Positions 11,851-23,900 of a stretch of DNA of 64,000 bases are shown here, piece after piece. The first letter of the stretch is position 1. Each line of letters opens with the position of its first letter. The position numbers were made by a program, and so were the translations under genes. This DNA is from Alnus glutinosa (Eukaryota > Streptophyta > Magnoliopsida > Fagales > Betulaceae), in assembly GCF_958979055.1 (NCBI RefSeq), contig NC_084896.1:5150501-5214500 (forward strand). The letters are read 5' to 3'. The notes under the pieces are model-generated. The model was not told the origin of the DNA, did not search any database, and worked only from the letters and a program-made list of their open reading frames with translations.

Positions 11851-14387
11851 TGAAATAATATGTATAATAAGTTTATGACAGCCTTAAATGTGTCATTTTG
11901 CAGACGTATATGCATGTAAAATCATAAATATACTTAAATTTGTCAGCAATTTTGCTTCCACTTGTCTTTGATAGTTTCAGGCTTTGAATGTTTACAAGAT
12001 ATTAAGCATATATAGCTTCGAAGGTAAATAATGTTGCTTGACTTCTTGACCACTGCTTCGCGTTGGTCGAGTCTTAGAGGTGCTAGCGACGCCTATGTTA
12101 CGTGTTGCAGTGGATGAGTATAGAACTTGGCTTGCAGCTTTATTGTTTGGTACACAAATGTGATTAATATGGGTGTCCCCTTAAAGTGAAGCAAATTACT
12201 TTTATTTCCTTTATACATTTCTCTAATTATATAAATTTAGGAGGGAACTCAAATTTTTGGTGGGATAAAATTAAAAATATATAATAAAACTTCTGAAAGA
12301 GTAAAAAAAATAATAATAATAATAATAATAATTAATTCTAGATGATCTATCTAATAGAAACATGAAATTTTAAGGGAAGTTTTAAAATTTTTCGAGGCTA
12401 TTACCTCAATCTTTTGTGTAGTTCCACCTCTTATTATATGGACTTGATTAATTGTTTCTATAGTAAACAAGGCTGCCGCAGTTAGCAGCTAAGAGTGACA
12501 ATTGAACATTACTCTATAGTGTTCACAATACATGTAGTACCCTGACCTAAACTAGGGTTAATAAATCCTTAATTAGGCTTTGAAGATTAGTAAGAAAAAA
12601 TGTTTGACGTGAAAATTAAGAAAAGTAGGTTTGAAATGACACTTAATTGGGTCATTTTTTGGCCTGAGTGATTGACCTCCCCCTCTTTTAGTGATCGATT
12701 GGTTATTTGAATACGTCTAAGAATAGACATGCAGGCATGGAGTTTGGTCTATTTAAGCATCTTTAAAGTTGGTCACTTTGTGGTTTCAATGTAAAAATGT
12801 TTGAACTTTAAGTGTTAAATGGTGTTAGGAGTGTTAAAGGGGTTATCTTTTTTAAGTCTTAGGGCCTCTAGAGGCCTTATCGGAGCTAAAAATGTGATTT
12901 TTCAGAAGTTGAAGATGATAAACAATATAATGATCGATCACTGCTACAGTGAGTGATCAATCACCCCCAGATCATAATGCTAAAATAGGTTGTCTTGAGG
13001 ACTAGGGTGAGGATTTTAGCCTAATAAACCCTTCTAATGACAAGATACGTTGCAGACAAAAGAATCGAAGTATTCAAAGGGGGAGTTCGAGGAGAAATAT
13101 TACAATTAAAAACTCATGTGAAAACTATTTGCCAACATTTTCAAGCATTCATATTTTGATATCAAAAGTTCGTATCTTATACAGTCATGAAATACTGTGT
13201 GATTTTAATGTTGGGAACCCTTAGTTTCTAATTAAAGATAATGATTTTGGAAAACGAATAATTATGTGAATCTCAATGCTATTTTACATACATGAAAATG
13301 AAATGATAATGTGCTTGTGTGACATGACCACCTTTATTAAATAATGCAAAATTTACCGTGAAAGAAATATGTAGCATATGCATACTAGACTATACAAATA
13401 GACCCTATGGCCTAGCTGTTGTGTGTGAGTTTCTACTATGGATCTGAGTATTACCGTGACTGGTGTAACCACCCACCGGTGGAGGTTACACTTGCGGCAT
13501 CGCCTAATTGCGTGCACATGCAGCTAGAGTATCAACCTAATATGAGCGACGAAAGGGTGGCTGCCTATTGTACTTCATTGGGACACCAATATTGTACCTT
13601 ACGTCTCACGGAACGCGCAAACTTTACAGTGAAAGGGAAATGACTTGAATAGAACATAGCAGGGCAAGTTACGAGACAACTTTAAAAACAAAATCAATCT
13701 TCTGCCATCCCAATCTGTGTTTCACCTCGACCCTTTCCATAGCCCTTCCACTTTTATCATCTAGCACAAGTTTATACACCACGAAACAACCAGTCATAAA
13801 TTGCCACCCATCTCCATCATACTAGCCTCATCTTCCATGACATCGGCCTCGATCTTTGGCCAATACATATAAGTGCTCCAGTCTCCCAGCCCTCCTTCAA
13901 TCTTACTCTATATCGTTTCTACAGTTTCTTCCCGGTTGTTGATGTTTATATTGAGTTGGGGATAGTCATATGGGGTCATCATATGTGTTTTTTATCTTAT
14001 AATTAATTCATTATTCCAATAGTATTTGAGTTTGTTTTTGGTAAAGGGGTGTTTTTATTTTTATTTTTTATGACTTGGTACTTGATGATATGATATTGAT
14101 CAATATTGAGTGTTGACATGGACGCTGGTGAGTAAAATGAGATACGTGACATATGACCAATCATTAATTTTGACCATTAAATGACAGAAAAACCTATTTA
14201 AAACTGAAAAATAAAAAATCAAGAAGTTTATTCTTAAAATTAGAAAGTCATATACAAAATTTAATTTCAGACAAATACTTAAAAGCTAAATATGATTTTT
14301 CTCTCTAAATTAATTTGAAAGAGACAGTGTTTAAGGTTGAAAAGAAAGTATAATAATAAGTATTCAAAAACATTTTTGTAACTTTAG
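11851..14387. other. Intergenic, no supported gene
   Basis: AT-rich spacer with an (AAT)n run near 12310-12334 and no convincing coding exon. The short open frame 13419-13643 has no recognised domain. Possible relics of repeats near 12640-13030 could not be assigned. Confidence 0.45.
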
Positions 14388-14402
14388 AAAGTTATGATCC
14401 TA

Positions 14403-15191
14403 GGCAGGTCAATTAAGAAAGGGGTCATTGAGAGGAATGGCCTAAAGAGAAAAAGGAGAAAGAAGAGAGGTGTTTGAGGAGGAGGGAGGCTCCACGCCTC
14501 CCTTCCCCCAATGATGCTTTCCTCCTAGTTCTTTTAGGGCTATAGAGATTTTTTGTTTTTCTCGTGGCTTAGATCTAGTGGAGCTTTTGTTCTCCTAATC
14601 CTTTTAGGGTTATGGAACTTTTGTTCTCCTTGTCCTTCTAAGGCTATGTAGCTTTGTGTTTTTTCTTTGTTTTTGGTTTCTTTTGGCACGAAGGCTAACA
14701 CAAGACTTCTCGTAGGAAAGCGGCTTCTCCGTTCGTATCGTCGGCGAAAGTTTGGCTGAACTTTTTTCTTTTACATATACTTTTGAGGCCAGATCCATGT
14801 TTTTCCATCGGTTTCTGCATGACACGCGTAGTTTCTCTTTTGATGTCGGCTTGTGTTGGGTGCTTTCTGTAGTTATTTTTTTCTCTGTTTTTTTAGAGTA
14901 GTTTTTGAAAGTCCGTATGTTAAATTTGCAGATTTTACTGGACTTTTTATAGCTTGTTAGTTAGATCAGTCATCTTTTCTATATTAGGGGTGCTTTATTG
15001 TTAAAAAGGAGTTTAAACGTCTGTCCTTGTAATATTTGTTTATTTGTAGGTAACATTTAAGTTAGATTTTTTTGGCTTAGTGTGTAGGGTGTCGATGTGC
15101 CTCTATTCATTGTATTTACCTTCGAACCTCTTCAAATTAATGCATGATAGCTTCGACTATTTTGTTAAAAAAAAAGAAAAAAAAAAAAAAG
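14403..15191 (+). mobile_element. A-tailed non-autonomous retroposon, copy 2 (789 bp, 15-bp TSD)
   Basis: The 15-mer gaaagttatgatcct is at 14388-14402 and 15192-15206. The insert shares with the 2380-3384 copy the GGGAGGCTCC start region, a CCAGATCC..TTTTTCCATCGGTTTCTG then GACACGCG block, and a 3' end with TAATGCATGATAGC before an A-rich tail. It is shorter than copy 1 through internal deletions. No ORF is conserved. Confidence 0.8.
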
Positions 15192-15206
15192 GAAAGTTAT
15201 GATCCT

Positions 15207-15960
15207 TGACCACCCAAACACTAGTTTATTGCAAAATGACAAAATTATACGGTATAGTGAACACTTCCTAAATACATCCAAAGATGAAAGAACAACGCCG
15301 CTACTTCTGACGAATTCTAAACAACTTGTTTCTGATTCGTTGGCACTGATGCAGAGCAGTAGACCCTGGCTTTTGATTGGCCAAAGACTTTTATATGGAC
15401 CGTCTTTTGATTCTTATCCCCTAAATGTCAATAAAATATATGAGGATTGATATTTCGCCACACAAAACTATTTATCACTTTTTTATTATTATTATAATTA
15501 TAAAAAAAAAAATCACAAAATCATGTTGATGAGTTGGGTTTGGTTTTGTATTTTTTGTTTAAAAAAAAAAAAAAAAAAAAAGAAGAAGAAGAAGCAAAAG
15601 ATGGTTAATAATTGTGTCATATGGGGTCCATAATGCATTCACCTTGACTTCATACTTTATTACGTCATTTGCTGAGGGAAAAAAGAATGATAAGAATGAA
15701 TATATTGGTAGAAGATAAATGTTGATGAGAAAGATCATACATAATTCGAGGAATTACTTTTTAAGAAAAAATCGATTTGGGTGTATCTAGTTCAAATATG
15801 TTGTTCCCACCCAACCGAACAGGGCTTTGGACACCTCAAAATTCAAAAGATATGGGCCCTAGATTGGAAAAATTCATGGAAGTTACTTTTCCATGATTTC
15901 TAGTTCTTTCCTTTGTTTGTAATTTGCTTAGAAAAAAAAAAAGAAGAGTTCTTATCTTCT
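15207..15960. other. Spacer, no supported gene
   Basis: AT-rich with A-runs near 15560-15580 and 15931-15942. No gene is supported. Confidence 0.4.
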
Positions 15961-15961
15961 A

Positions 15962-16905
15962 ATGAGAGAAGTTCTTATCTGAGTTGTTGTTCGCCGGGAA
16001 GGGAGGCTCTTTGCCACCCTTCCTCGGTGGTGTTGCCTCCTAGCCTTTTTGGACTACGGAATTTTTTGTTTCCTCCATAATGGGTATCATTGGAGATAGT
16101 ATTCTCCCAGCCATTAGGGCTGTGGAGCTTTGCTTCTCCGAGTCCTTACTGGACTTTGGAGTTTTGTGTTGGTTTTTGTTGTTTTTTCTTCGTCTTCTTC
16201 GCGTTTCTCTGACAAGAGGTTGATCCTGAGGCGTCCGGTGGGGAATTTTGTCGTTGTTGTCTCGCCTGTGGAGCGTTTCCGAGCCTTATTTGTGAAGCTT
16301 CTTTGATGTTAGATCTACGCTTATCCATAGGCTTCTGAGAGACACGCGCTACTTAGATGGGTCCACCGGCGTGTTCTAGCTCCGTCGTTCTTTGCTGCGG
16401 CCGTGTGGGTTACCGGTGGCCGGCGCGTGGCTATCACGCGCCAGGGACGTCTTTTCTTTGAGCTGCGCATGACGGTCACGCTCCGCTTCTTTTAGTCGCG
16501 CAACGGTGGTGCCCGGACTCTGAGAGGCCGATCTGCTGTTTGGTAGCTTCGGGGGAGGCGCGTGTTGTTCACGCGCCGTTTTCTGGCGATGGCAGTGTTC
16601 CTTCCGGTGACTTGGATTGATTTCTGTTAGATTTGTTTGTGTATCCCTTAGTTTCTATGTACAGTTTGCCTATGTGTGGCTCAAATTTTATTGAAATTGT
16701 CTTTGTAATGGAGGCTTAATTGTAATTTTAGTAAAGTTTGGGATTCTGCATAAGTAGCTGTTTTTTAAGCTAGATCCTTCTGGCTTAAGAGTTTGGAGGA
16801 CATGTCCCTCATTGCTCAAGATGTAAGCTTTCAGAATTTATAATAGCACATGCTATTAGTTCAAAAAAAAAAAAGAAAAAAAAAAGAAAAGAAAAGAAAA
16901 TTAAT
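15962..16905 (+). mobile_element. A-tailed non-autonomous retroposon, copy 3
   Basis: The same order of blocks as the copies at 2380 and 14403: GGGAGGCTC near the start, TTAGATCTACGC..ATCCATAGGCTTCTG then GACACGCGC, paired ACGCGCC segments, AGATCCTTCTGGCTTAAG, CACATGCTATTAGTTC, and a long mixed A/G tail. No clean TSD could be found, so the limits are approximate. The CACGCGCC segments are GC-richer than the surroundings. Confidence 0.65.
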
Positions 16906-17591
16906 AATAACCCAATACAGAATTGCCATTAAGCATATGAGACCTTGCACGGGTTGAAGACGACATATACTTTCGGTCAAGAAATGCTATAAATTCAACT
17001 CGTATTTTGTCGGTGTATAATCAAAGTGATGTGGCTCTCCATTAATAAAAGAAAAATAAATAATAAAAAAAAAAAACACCAAAATCTAATTTTCAAAATT
17101 AGATGACAATAAGGTGTCACATCACTCATTGTATATTGGTGGGATACCAATTGAGTTGGTAGCATTTCTCTGTTTTTTTTTCTTTTTTTTTTTTTCACTA
17201 ATTATCAATCTGATCAATATCTTTCTATTATTTACGGTTTTTTTTTATTATACTTAGCATGTTTATTGTATGATTAATAATTATGTCCATATTTTTATTT
17301 TGTTTTGATTTGATCACACAATAGATATTAAAAATAGTGCTGTGAATTAAGATGAAAGAATAATTGCCTATATCTTTTTACCATTAAACTCAACCAATGA
17401 ATCGGACTTAGCCTGAATTACAAGACTAGTATAGTATCGTCTAACTTTTTAATTTGAATAATTAATCCAATCCGTTCGATTCTGTTTCTATTATTATTTT
17501 TTGAAGATTTTTTTGTCATATTTATTTCTAATAATCACGTATTTATTGCGTTAGTTATATATATATATATATATATATATATCACATAATC
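16906..17591. other. Spacer, no supported gene
   Basis: AT-rich, ending in an (AT)n microsatellite at about 17556-17582 immediately left of the solo LTR. No coding signal. Confidence 0.45.
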
Positions 17592-17596
17592 ATATA

Positions 17597-18237
17597 TGTT
17601 GGGAAATATCCCTGATAGCTAATAGATGCGCTTATCCATTAACTAAGCCCATCTGTTAACCCAGAATGCCTGGCAATGTGATCCATCGGGTGCCAAAGTC
17701 CAACCCGACCGGGAGCAAGGTTGGGCTTAACCCAAGCCCAACCGGGAGCAAGGCCAGGCTTAGCCCAAGTCCATCCAGGAGCAATCCGTGAAAAGCCTTG
17801 GAAAGATTGAGATCCCGAGATATCTAGAGGTGTCTCAAGAATATTAAGACCCACGTTCCAGATACGTGGAAACCCATGTCCCAGAACGTGGGGACACATG
17901 ATCTGAAGAATCGGAAACCCATGTTTCAGGAACATGAAGACCCATGCTTCGGGTGTGCGTAGACCCACAACCCACGATCAGAAAGTCGGTTGCCTCCATA
18001 TTCGGAGAAAACCAATCCAAGTCCTTACTATAAATACACACAGACACTCAAATATTAGCTAGCTGAAATTATTGTGATTAAGGCATTCATATATATTCTC
18101 TCCCAAAGATTGATTTAAGCATCAGAGTGGGACTAGCTGACACTCTCAGCAAGTTCATTTCTCGATCTTCATTGTTTTGCAGAGAACAAAAGGACTTTCT
18201 AGAAGCTTATGCTACTGTTCCGGAAACCATCTTAACA
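17597..18237 (+). mobile_element. Solo LTR (641 bp) with 5-bp TSD
   Basis: The sequence starts TGTTGGGAAATATCCC and ends CTTAACA. It is flanked by ATATA at 17592-17596 and 18238-18242. Inside are a TATA-like ACTATAAATACA near 18028, the LTR-typical ATTTAAGCATCAGAGTGGGAC motif and TTGTTTTGCAG near the 3' end. Degenerate 33-bp repeats (CCGGGAGCAAGG..) occur at about 17708-17780, followed by CCCATG-type repeats. The internal region is absent, consistent with unequal recombination of a full element, probably Ty3/gypsy by its U5 style. Confidence 0.85.
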
Positions 18238-18254
18238 ATATATTTAGTTATATT

Positions 18255-18540
18255 TTGTTGGAAAAAGTTCACGCACTTCTTTAAATTACTACTTAATTGA
18301 CAATGTCCTTAAATTGTCAATTTAGACAATATCCCCTCCAAATTACTAAAAATTTGTCAATGTCTCTCCAAGCCAAGCAAAGGTTTGGAATTCCTTTTCC
18401 AATTTTATTACGTTGACTGTACTTGATGAACAAGAATATTTTGAAATTTGATTTATAAATATGATCTTCCTTACAAAAATAATTAAAAAAAAATTGTAAA
18501 GAAGACATTGTCAATTGAGTGGTAGTTTGAAATTTGATTT
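18255..18540. repeat. Inverted-repeat (foldback/MITE) element
   Basis: The left arm contains TACTACTTAATTGACAATGTC, and its inverse appears at the right (GACATTGTCAATTGAGTGGTAG). It is AT-rich with no coding capacity. Ends are approximate because no TSD was clear. Confidence 0.5.
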
Positions 18541-18636
18541 ATAATTGATTTTATTTTTATTTTTACCACCTGTTACTAGTGGTATACAAGATGGGTGGTT
18601 ATTAACCGCTAATAACTACCAACAATCGTTAATCGG

Positions 18637-19180
18637 ATGTTAGAACAGATTCCTGTCTAGTGACGTGTTGATCTTCAAGAGCTTTCAACCTGCACGAAAG
18701 AAAATTGCGTCAAGAGGAGCCCGACAATTCCACTCTGATGCTTAAATTAATGTTAGCCTGATTACCAGATTTTTAGAATAATAGAGAGCAATCTTTTATA
18801 CCTAGGCATTAATGAGGTATTTATAGGCAGAGTAGCAAAAGTAATCCCTCTTTTCATTGAGCCACGGGCTTAGAGGGCTAGTATTCGAATTCAAACAGTC
18901 TATACGTGATATAGTTTATTTTGAACTAGGAGTCTTGTCGAGGGAAGCTTCTTCCCTTATGGTTCGGCCATCATGGCATGCATCTTGCAATTTTCGGTGG
19001 TTCTGTATTTTATCGATTCTGGATGAGTTGGACTTGGTAGTTTATCATTATGAGTTGTTGGGCCAAGATGTTGACTGGCCGACCGATTTAATCCATACTT
19101 TAACTGTTGTTGGGCTAGAGAAATATTGGACTCGACCCATATCTGGCAGGTCGGGATTTTTATTTAACACTAGATAAACA
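18637..19180 (-). mobile_element. Degenerate LTR-like segment, probably reversed
   Basis: It begins TGTTAGAACAG and ends TTATTTAACA, the TG..CA form of an LTR. It carries a reversed TATA-like tract (GGTATTTATAGGC near 18810) and a reversed CTCTGATGCTTAAAT motif that matches in inverse the AAGCATCAGAGTGG motif of the solo LTR at 17597. The flanking 5-mers do not match, so this could be a fragment. Confidence 0.45.
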
Positions 19181-19225
19181 TGAAACTAGATAATCGGACA
19201 CTTCAATTACGGTCACCAGTTATAG

Positions 19226-19260
<35 letters not shown>

Positions 19261-19843
19261 CTGTAGTTTGAGCCAAATGAGCAGACGTGTTTGTCCCTAA
19301 TTAACGAGTATCGGCAGAAAAATATTTCAATGTTTTGACGCTCTGGAATGAGATTAAACGAAAATTTCCTCCTGATGGGCAAAAGGGGATAAGATTTGAT
19401 CACAACTTGATCGATGCTTTGGTTAAGGGAGGTTTCTTCGATGCGGTGTCGTAGTGATTCAAGTAGGGGAGAAAAGTCAGGAGATGAAGATCTTTTAAGA
19501 ATTGGGCTGGTAATGCATGAACTTCAACGGTGCCGATTGTTTATGTTGTAATTTTTTTTTTTTTTCTTTGAGTAGAAAGTAAACAAAGAAAATGGACGGA
19601 AAATCTTTTCCATTACAAGGAGGAAAAGAGCTAGAGAAAGGTGAAAGAATGTGAATGTAGCCATAGTGTAGTCTGGTTGTAATCCAATTTGCCACATGAT
19701 GGGTACAAAAGTTTACACTTCTGTTAAAATGATTAGCTGTCCAACTAGGTTGTCGAGTTTATGCTTAGCAACCAATTTTCTGTAGAATTTTAGGCATTGA
19801 ATATTGAATGGTTAGATATTGGATTAAAAAAAAAAAAATTAAA

Positions 19844-20338
19844 GGAAAAATACACATAACTTTCTCAAACTACTACCCCATTGTCAAAGTTCTCTAAAAC
19901 TACCAATTGTGTCAATGTCTCTCCTAAACTATCAAAACATGTCAATGTCCCCCGATGACAAAAATACACTTCATAAAATTATTAAAATTAAAAAAAAAAA
20001 AACTAAAAAATTATTAAAAAATTCTAAAATAACAAAAAGTTATAAAACAAATAACAAAAAAAAAAAAAAAACTGAGTTTTCTTCTTTTTTTTTTTTTAAA
20101 TTGTTTTTTTTATAATTTTCAGTTATTTTTTTTTTCGTAATTTTTTTTATAATTTTTTTTTTTTAGGTTTTTTTTTTTTTTTTTTTTAGTTTTTTCTTTT
20201 CTTTTCTTTTCGAATTTATAATGACATTTTTTTAGTAGTTTGAGGAAGAACATTAACACAATTGGTAATTTAAGGAGACATTGAAAATTGAGTGAAATTT
20301 TGAGAGGAATATATGTACTTTTCCTAAAAATTAACAAT
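19844..20338. repeat. Inverted-repeat (foldback/MITE) element
   Basis: The left end GGAAAAATACACATA..CAATTGTGTCAATGTCTC is mirrored at the right (GACATTGAAAATTGAG..ATATGTACTTTTCC). Between the arms are long A- and T-runs that could pair. No TSD was confirmed. The apparent lysine-rich frames here are artefacts of A-runs. Confidence 0.6.
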
Positions 20339-20922
20339 GTATGAAAATTGATTATTCGATTATTACATTAATAACCGGTTTTTAAGAACCGGATAATTAG
20401 CGGTTGGTATCAACCGATTACCGATATTTAAATGATAATAATTGGAAAGAAATAATTATTGTACAATTATTGATATAATTCTTGTACAACTTTAACAATT
20501 TTTTTTTAAACTAATTATTAGATTTGTTTTCTTAAATATATGAACTCTAAATATTTAATAATTAATCTTACAAAAAAAAATTGTTAAAATTATACAAAAA
20601 CTTTACTAAAACTGTAAACGTATCCCATCTTGTTCTTGTAATCGGATACTCTAATTACAATTGCAATTATATCACAATTGCGATTACGAAAAAAATAACA
20701 ATAACCGCGACCGGTTGGAACGACCTGCCCGTCACTACCAAATTACCATCACTCTCAAACCGTGAAACCGTAACCGCCTTTTTTACAAGTCGCCAGTCGG
20801 TGAGCGCTCACAAAACACACGCAAGTGTTCTCAATCTTGATCTCAATATTCTCAACCCCGCAACGATCAATTCTTTTACTATCACAGAGAGATTATCATC
20901 TTGAACGACGTCGCAACTCGCG

Positions 20923-23900
20923 ATGCCGAAGAAAATGGGAGTGAACAGCAAGGCCGAGGAGGCTAGGGCTCGGAAGAGCGCGACCGAAGCAGACCGCAAG
21001 GAGCGCGAGGCACGAGAGAAGGAGGAGCAGTACTGGCGCGAAGCCGAGGGGGCGAAGTCGCGCGCCGCCAAGAAGCGTGAGGAGGAAGCGGAGAAGCGCG
21101 CTGAGGCCTCGGCGCGCCGGGCGGAGGCGCGGCGACAGGCGGAGCTGGAGGAGAAGGAGCTCGAGAAGGCGGCGAGGAAGCCGGACAAGAAGGCGGCCCG
21201 GGTCTCGATCCCGGTCCCGAAGGTGACGGAGGCCGAGCTTAGGCGCCGGCGCGAGGAGGAGCAAGCCGAGCTGCAAAGGAAGGCCGAGGAGGGGAAGAAG
21301 CGGCAGAGCAGGACCGCGGCGGAGGAGGAGTACGAAAGGATGGTGCTGGTGCAGAACACGAATCGCGACGATTCAATCCTCGAGGCGAGGACGGTGGAGG
21401 AGGCAATCACGCAGATGACCGTCGCCGATAGCTTGCCGGTGGATCGCCACCCTGAGAGGCGGCTCAAAGCCTCCTTTAAGGTGCGCTCTTTGGTTCAGAA
21501 TTGTGAATTTTTTTTTTGTTGAATGTTGAATTGTTTGTGGAGAGTTAGGGTTTTTATTTGTTCCGTGAATTCTTGGTTTTGGTTTTGGTTTATATATACG
21601 CACATATTTACATTTATGTATTTATGTATGTGGCTATGGCATTCGAGCTCTTACTTGGAGGAAATGAAGTTCGGATCACTTCTGAGGGGACAATGGTTGT
21701 TCTTGTGGAGAATTGATTTTTATGTTAGCGTTATCTTGCGCATGGTGGAGGCTGTGGAGCGCTAGGTACTGTGAGAGTAAGAGATTATAGAACTGAGTCA
21801 AATGCTGGAAATGAGAATGTAGGTTATCAAGGATGCAGTTTGAAATTAGCATGCGTTTCAATCGATGAAATTTTTTAGTTCTGCAATGCATAAGGTAAAT
21901 TGGGAAATGTTAAGTTAGTTTGTGGTAAAGTTATGGAGTGGATGGATATACTGAATTACTGAATGTAAATTGGGCTAACATAGTGTGTGCACAAGAGACT
22001 ATATCATCAATAGGAGTGGTTAAATGAGTTGAATTCATATGGTACAGATTGTGGCAAATGTTAGGGATAGTGGTGGATGAATGTCCAAAAGGGAATGTTA
22101 TTAAGTGTGTTGAGGAATGGCTGAGACGAGAATGGTTTACTTCATGGAGGTTTTTGATAACTTATATGGAAATTTAACTTTTACAGGCCTATAGTGGACA
22201 GTAATGGAGAGCAGGATAGCATTTGTGCAAATTTGATGTAGGAAAGAAATTGAAGCAGGAGATGCAATGCTGAAAATTGACATGGGCCTGTGGCTTTTAC
22301 AACCCCTTTAGTTGACATTTTGCTGCTCTTTTTCTAAAGAGGTAAGGCTGAGCTAGTGATGTCTACCCACTGCTATAAGGGGGGAAGAGAATAATGTATC
22401 TTGAAAGGATATGTTGGAGAATAATTTATTTTTTTTTTATTTTATTTTATATAAGTAAAGTATATTCAAAAGGCACAAAGGGGCGCAACCCATAGTACAT
22501 AGGACATATACATGAGGCTCCTAATTCAAAGAAAAAAGAGAGCATCTATCTATAAATTCAAAATAAGAACACTCATGCATAAACTGAGATTTCTCTCTCC
22601 ACATAAACAACGTTTGTAGCATCATCTTCTTCAATTTCATTAAATCAGTCTCACAATCTTCAAAATAGCGTGCATTTCGTTCCCTCTATACACACCAGAT
22701 CAAACACAATGGAGCCATGCGCCAAATCGGTATCAACGACCGATTTCCCTTTTACCCCCTTCCCCCTTTAACTCCCCAACATATCTTTCACTAACCGTGG
22801 GATTACCCACTCCACCCCAAACATTTGCAATATCGTCCTCCACAATTCTGTAGCGACCATACAATGCAAAAACAAATGGTCAATGGACTCTCCATAAATC
22901 TTACATATATAGCACCACTCCATCACAATAATGTTCCTCTTTCGTAAATTATCCAAAGTTAAGATTTTTCCTGAAGTCGCCGTCCACACTAAGAATGCCA
23001 CTCTCGAGGGGACCTTAACTTTCCAAATACTTTTCCACGGAAATGAAGACTGAATAGGACTAGATAAAACCTTATAGTAAGACTACCTCAAATGATTTCT
23101 TTCGTGCTGGAATCCAACACATTTTATGTTCTCCCTCACTTCTAACTTTAAGAGTGTACAACATCTCAAAAAATCTACTAACCGCTTCCATTTCCCTAAA
23201 ATGAACCGGGAGATGTTCTTAGCTCTCTCTTTCTTCTCTCTGTATCTTGTCTGCGTGCACATGCATACTCACATTTTTTGTATGCACTTACTATGTAGTC
23301 AAAGTGTTGCCTTTAACTTTAATATTTCTAGCTTTAATTTTTTTCTTGATATTTTTTCTTCTTTTAGTTAGATGTATCTCTTGTATACTTCCTATGTATT
23401 TGGCATGCGCCTTTTTGCTATTTTAATAAATTTGCAATTACTTATAAAAGTAAAATTCTTCCTTTCCAAGTGAAAGTTGTCCCAAAACAGAAGATATGAA
23501 TTTGTAGCTCAGAATCTACTCCTACTCCCAAAAAAGAAGATACAATTTCTTTCTTTCTTTTTAGTGCACACTTGTTCGCTCACAGTTTTGATGTATTTTC
23601 TCTCTGTACCTTAAGGGTAAGATTTAAATTTGTTTACAAAAGAATAGCAATTTTAAGGATGGAGTTTTGTGGCCATTGTACATGTATTATTTTTGTGGCC
23701 ATTGTACATGTATTATTTATCATCCTATGGTGGAGTTGCAATTTGCATCATTATTAGTGCTATTTCTCTCACTGCTGCTGCTGCCACTTCTATGATGTAA
23801 GTGCTATTGCTGGTTTCTTCTATGAAATATAGCTTTGGAGTCTGTAGCTATAAGCTTTCTTCCTTTAATATTGGCTAGTTGGATGAAAATATTTTGAGGT

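Noticed and set aside
13419..13643. 74-codon open frame with several Cys and Tyr
   Set aside because: It looked briefly like a small secreted peptide, but there is no signal peptide and no family likeness.
18637..19180. Second intact solo LTR
   Set aside because: TG..CA ends are plausible but the flanking 5-mers differ, so it is reported only as a degenerate LTR-like segment.
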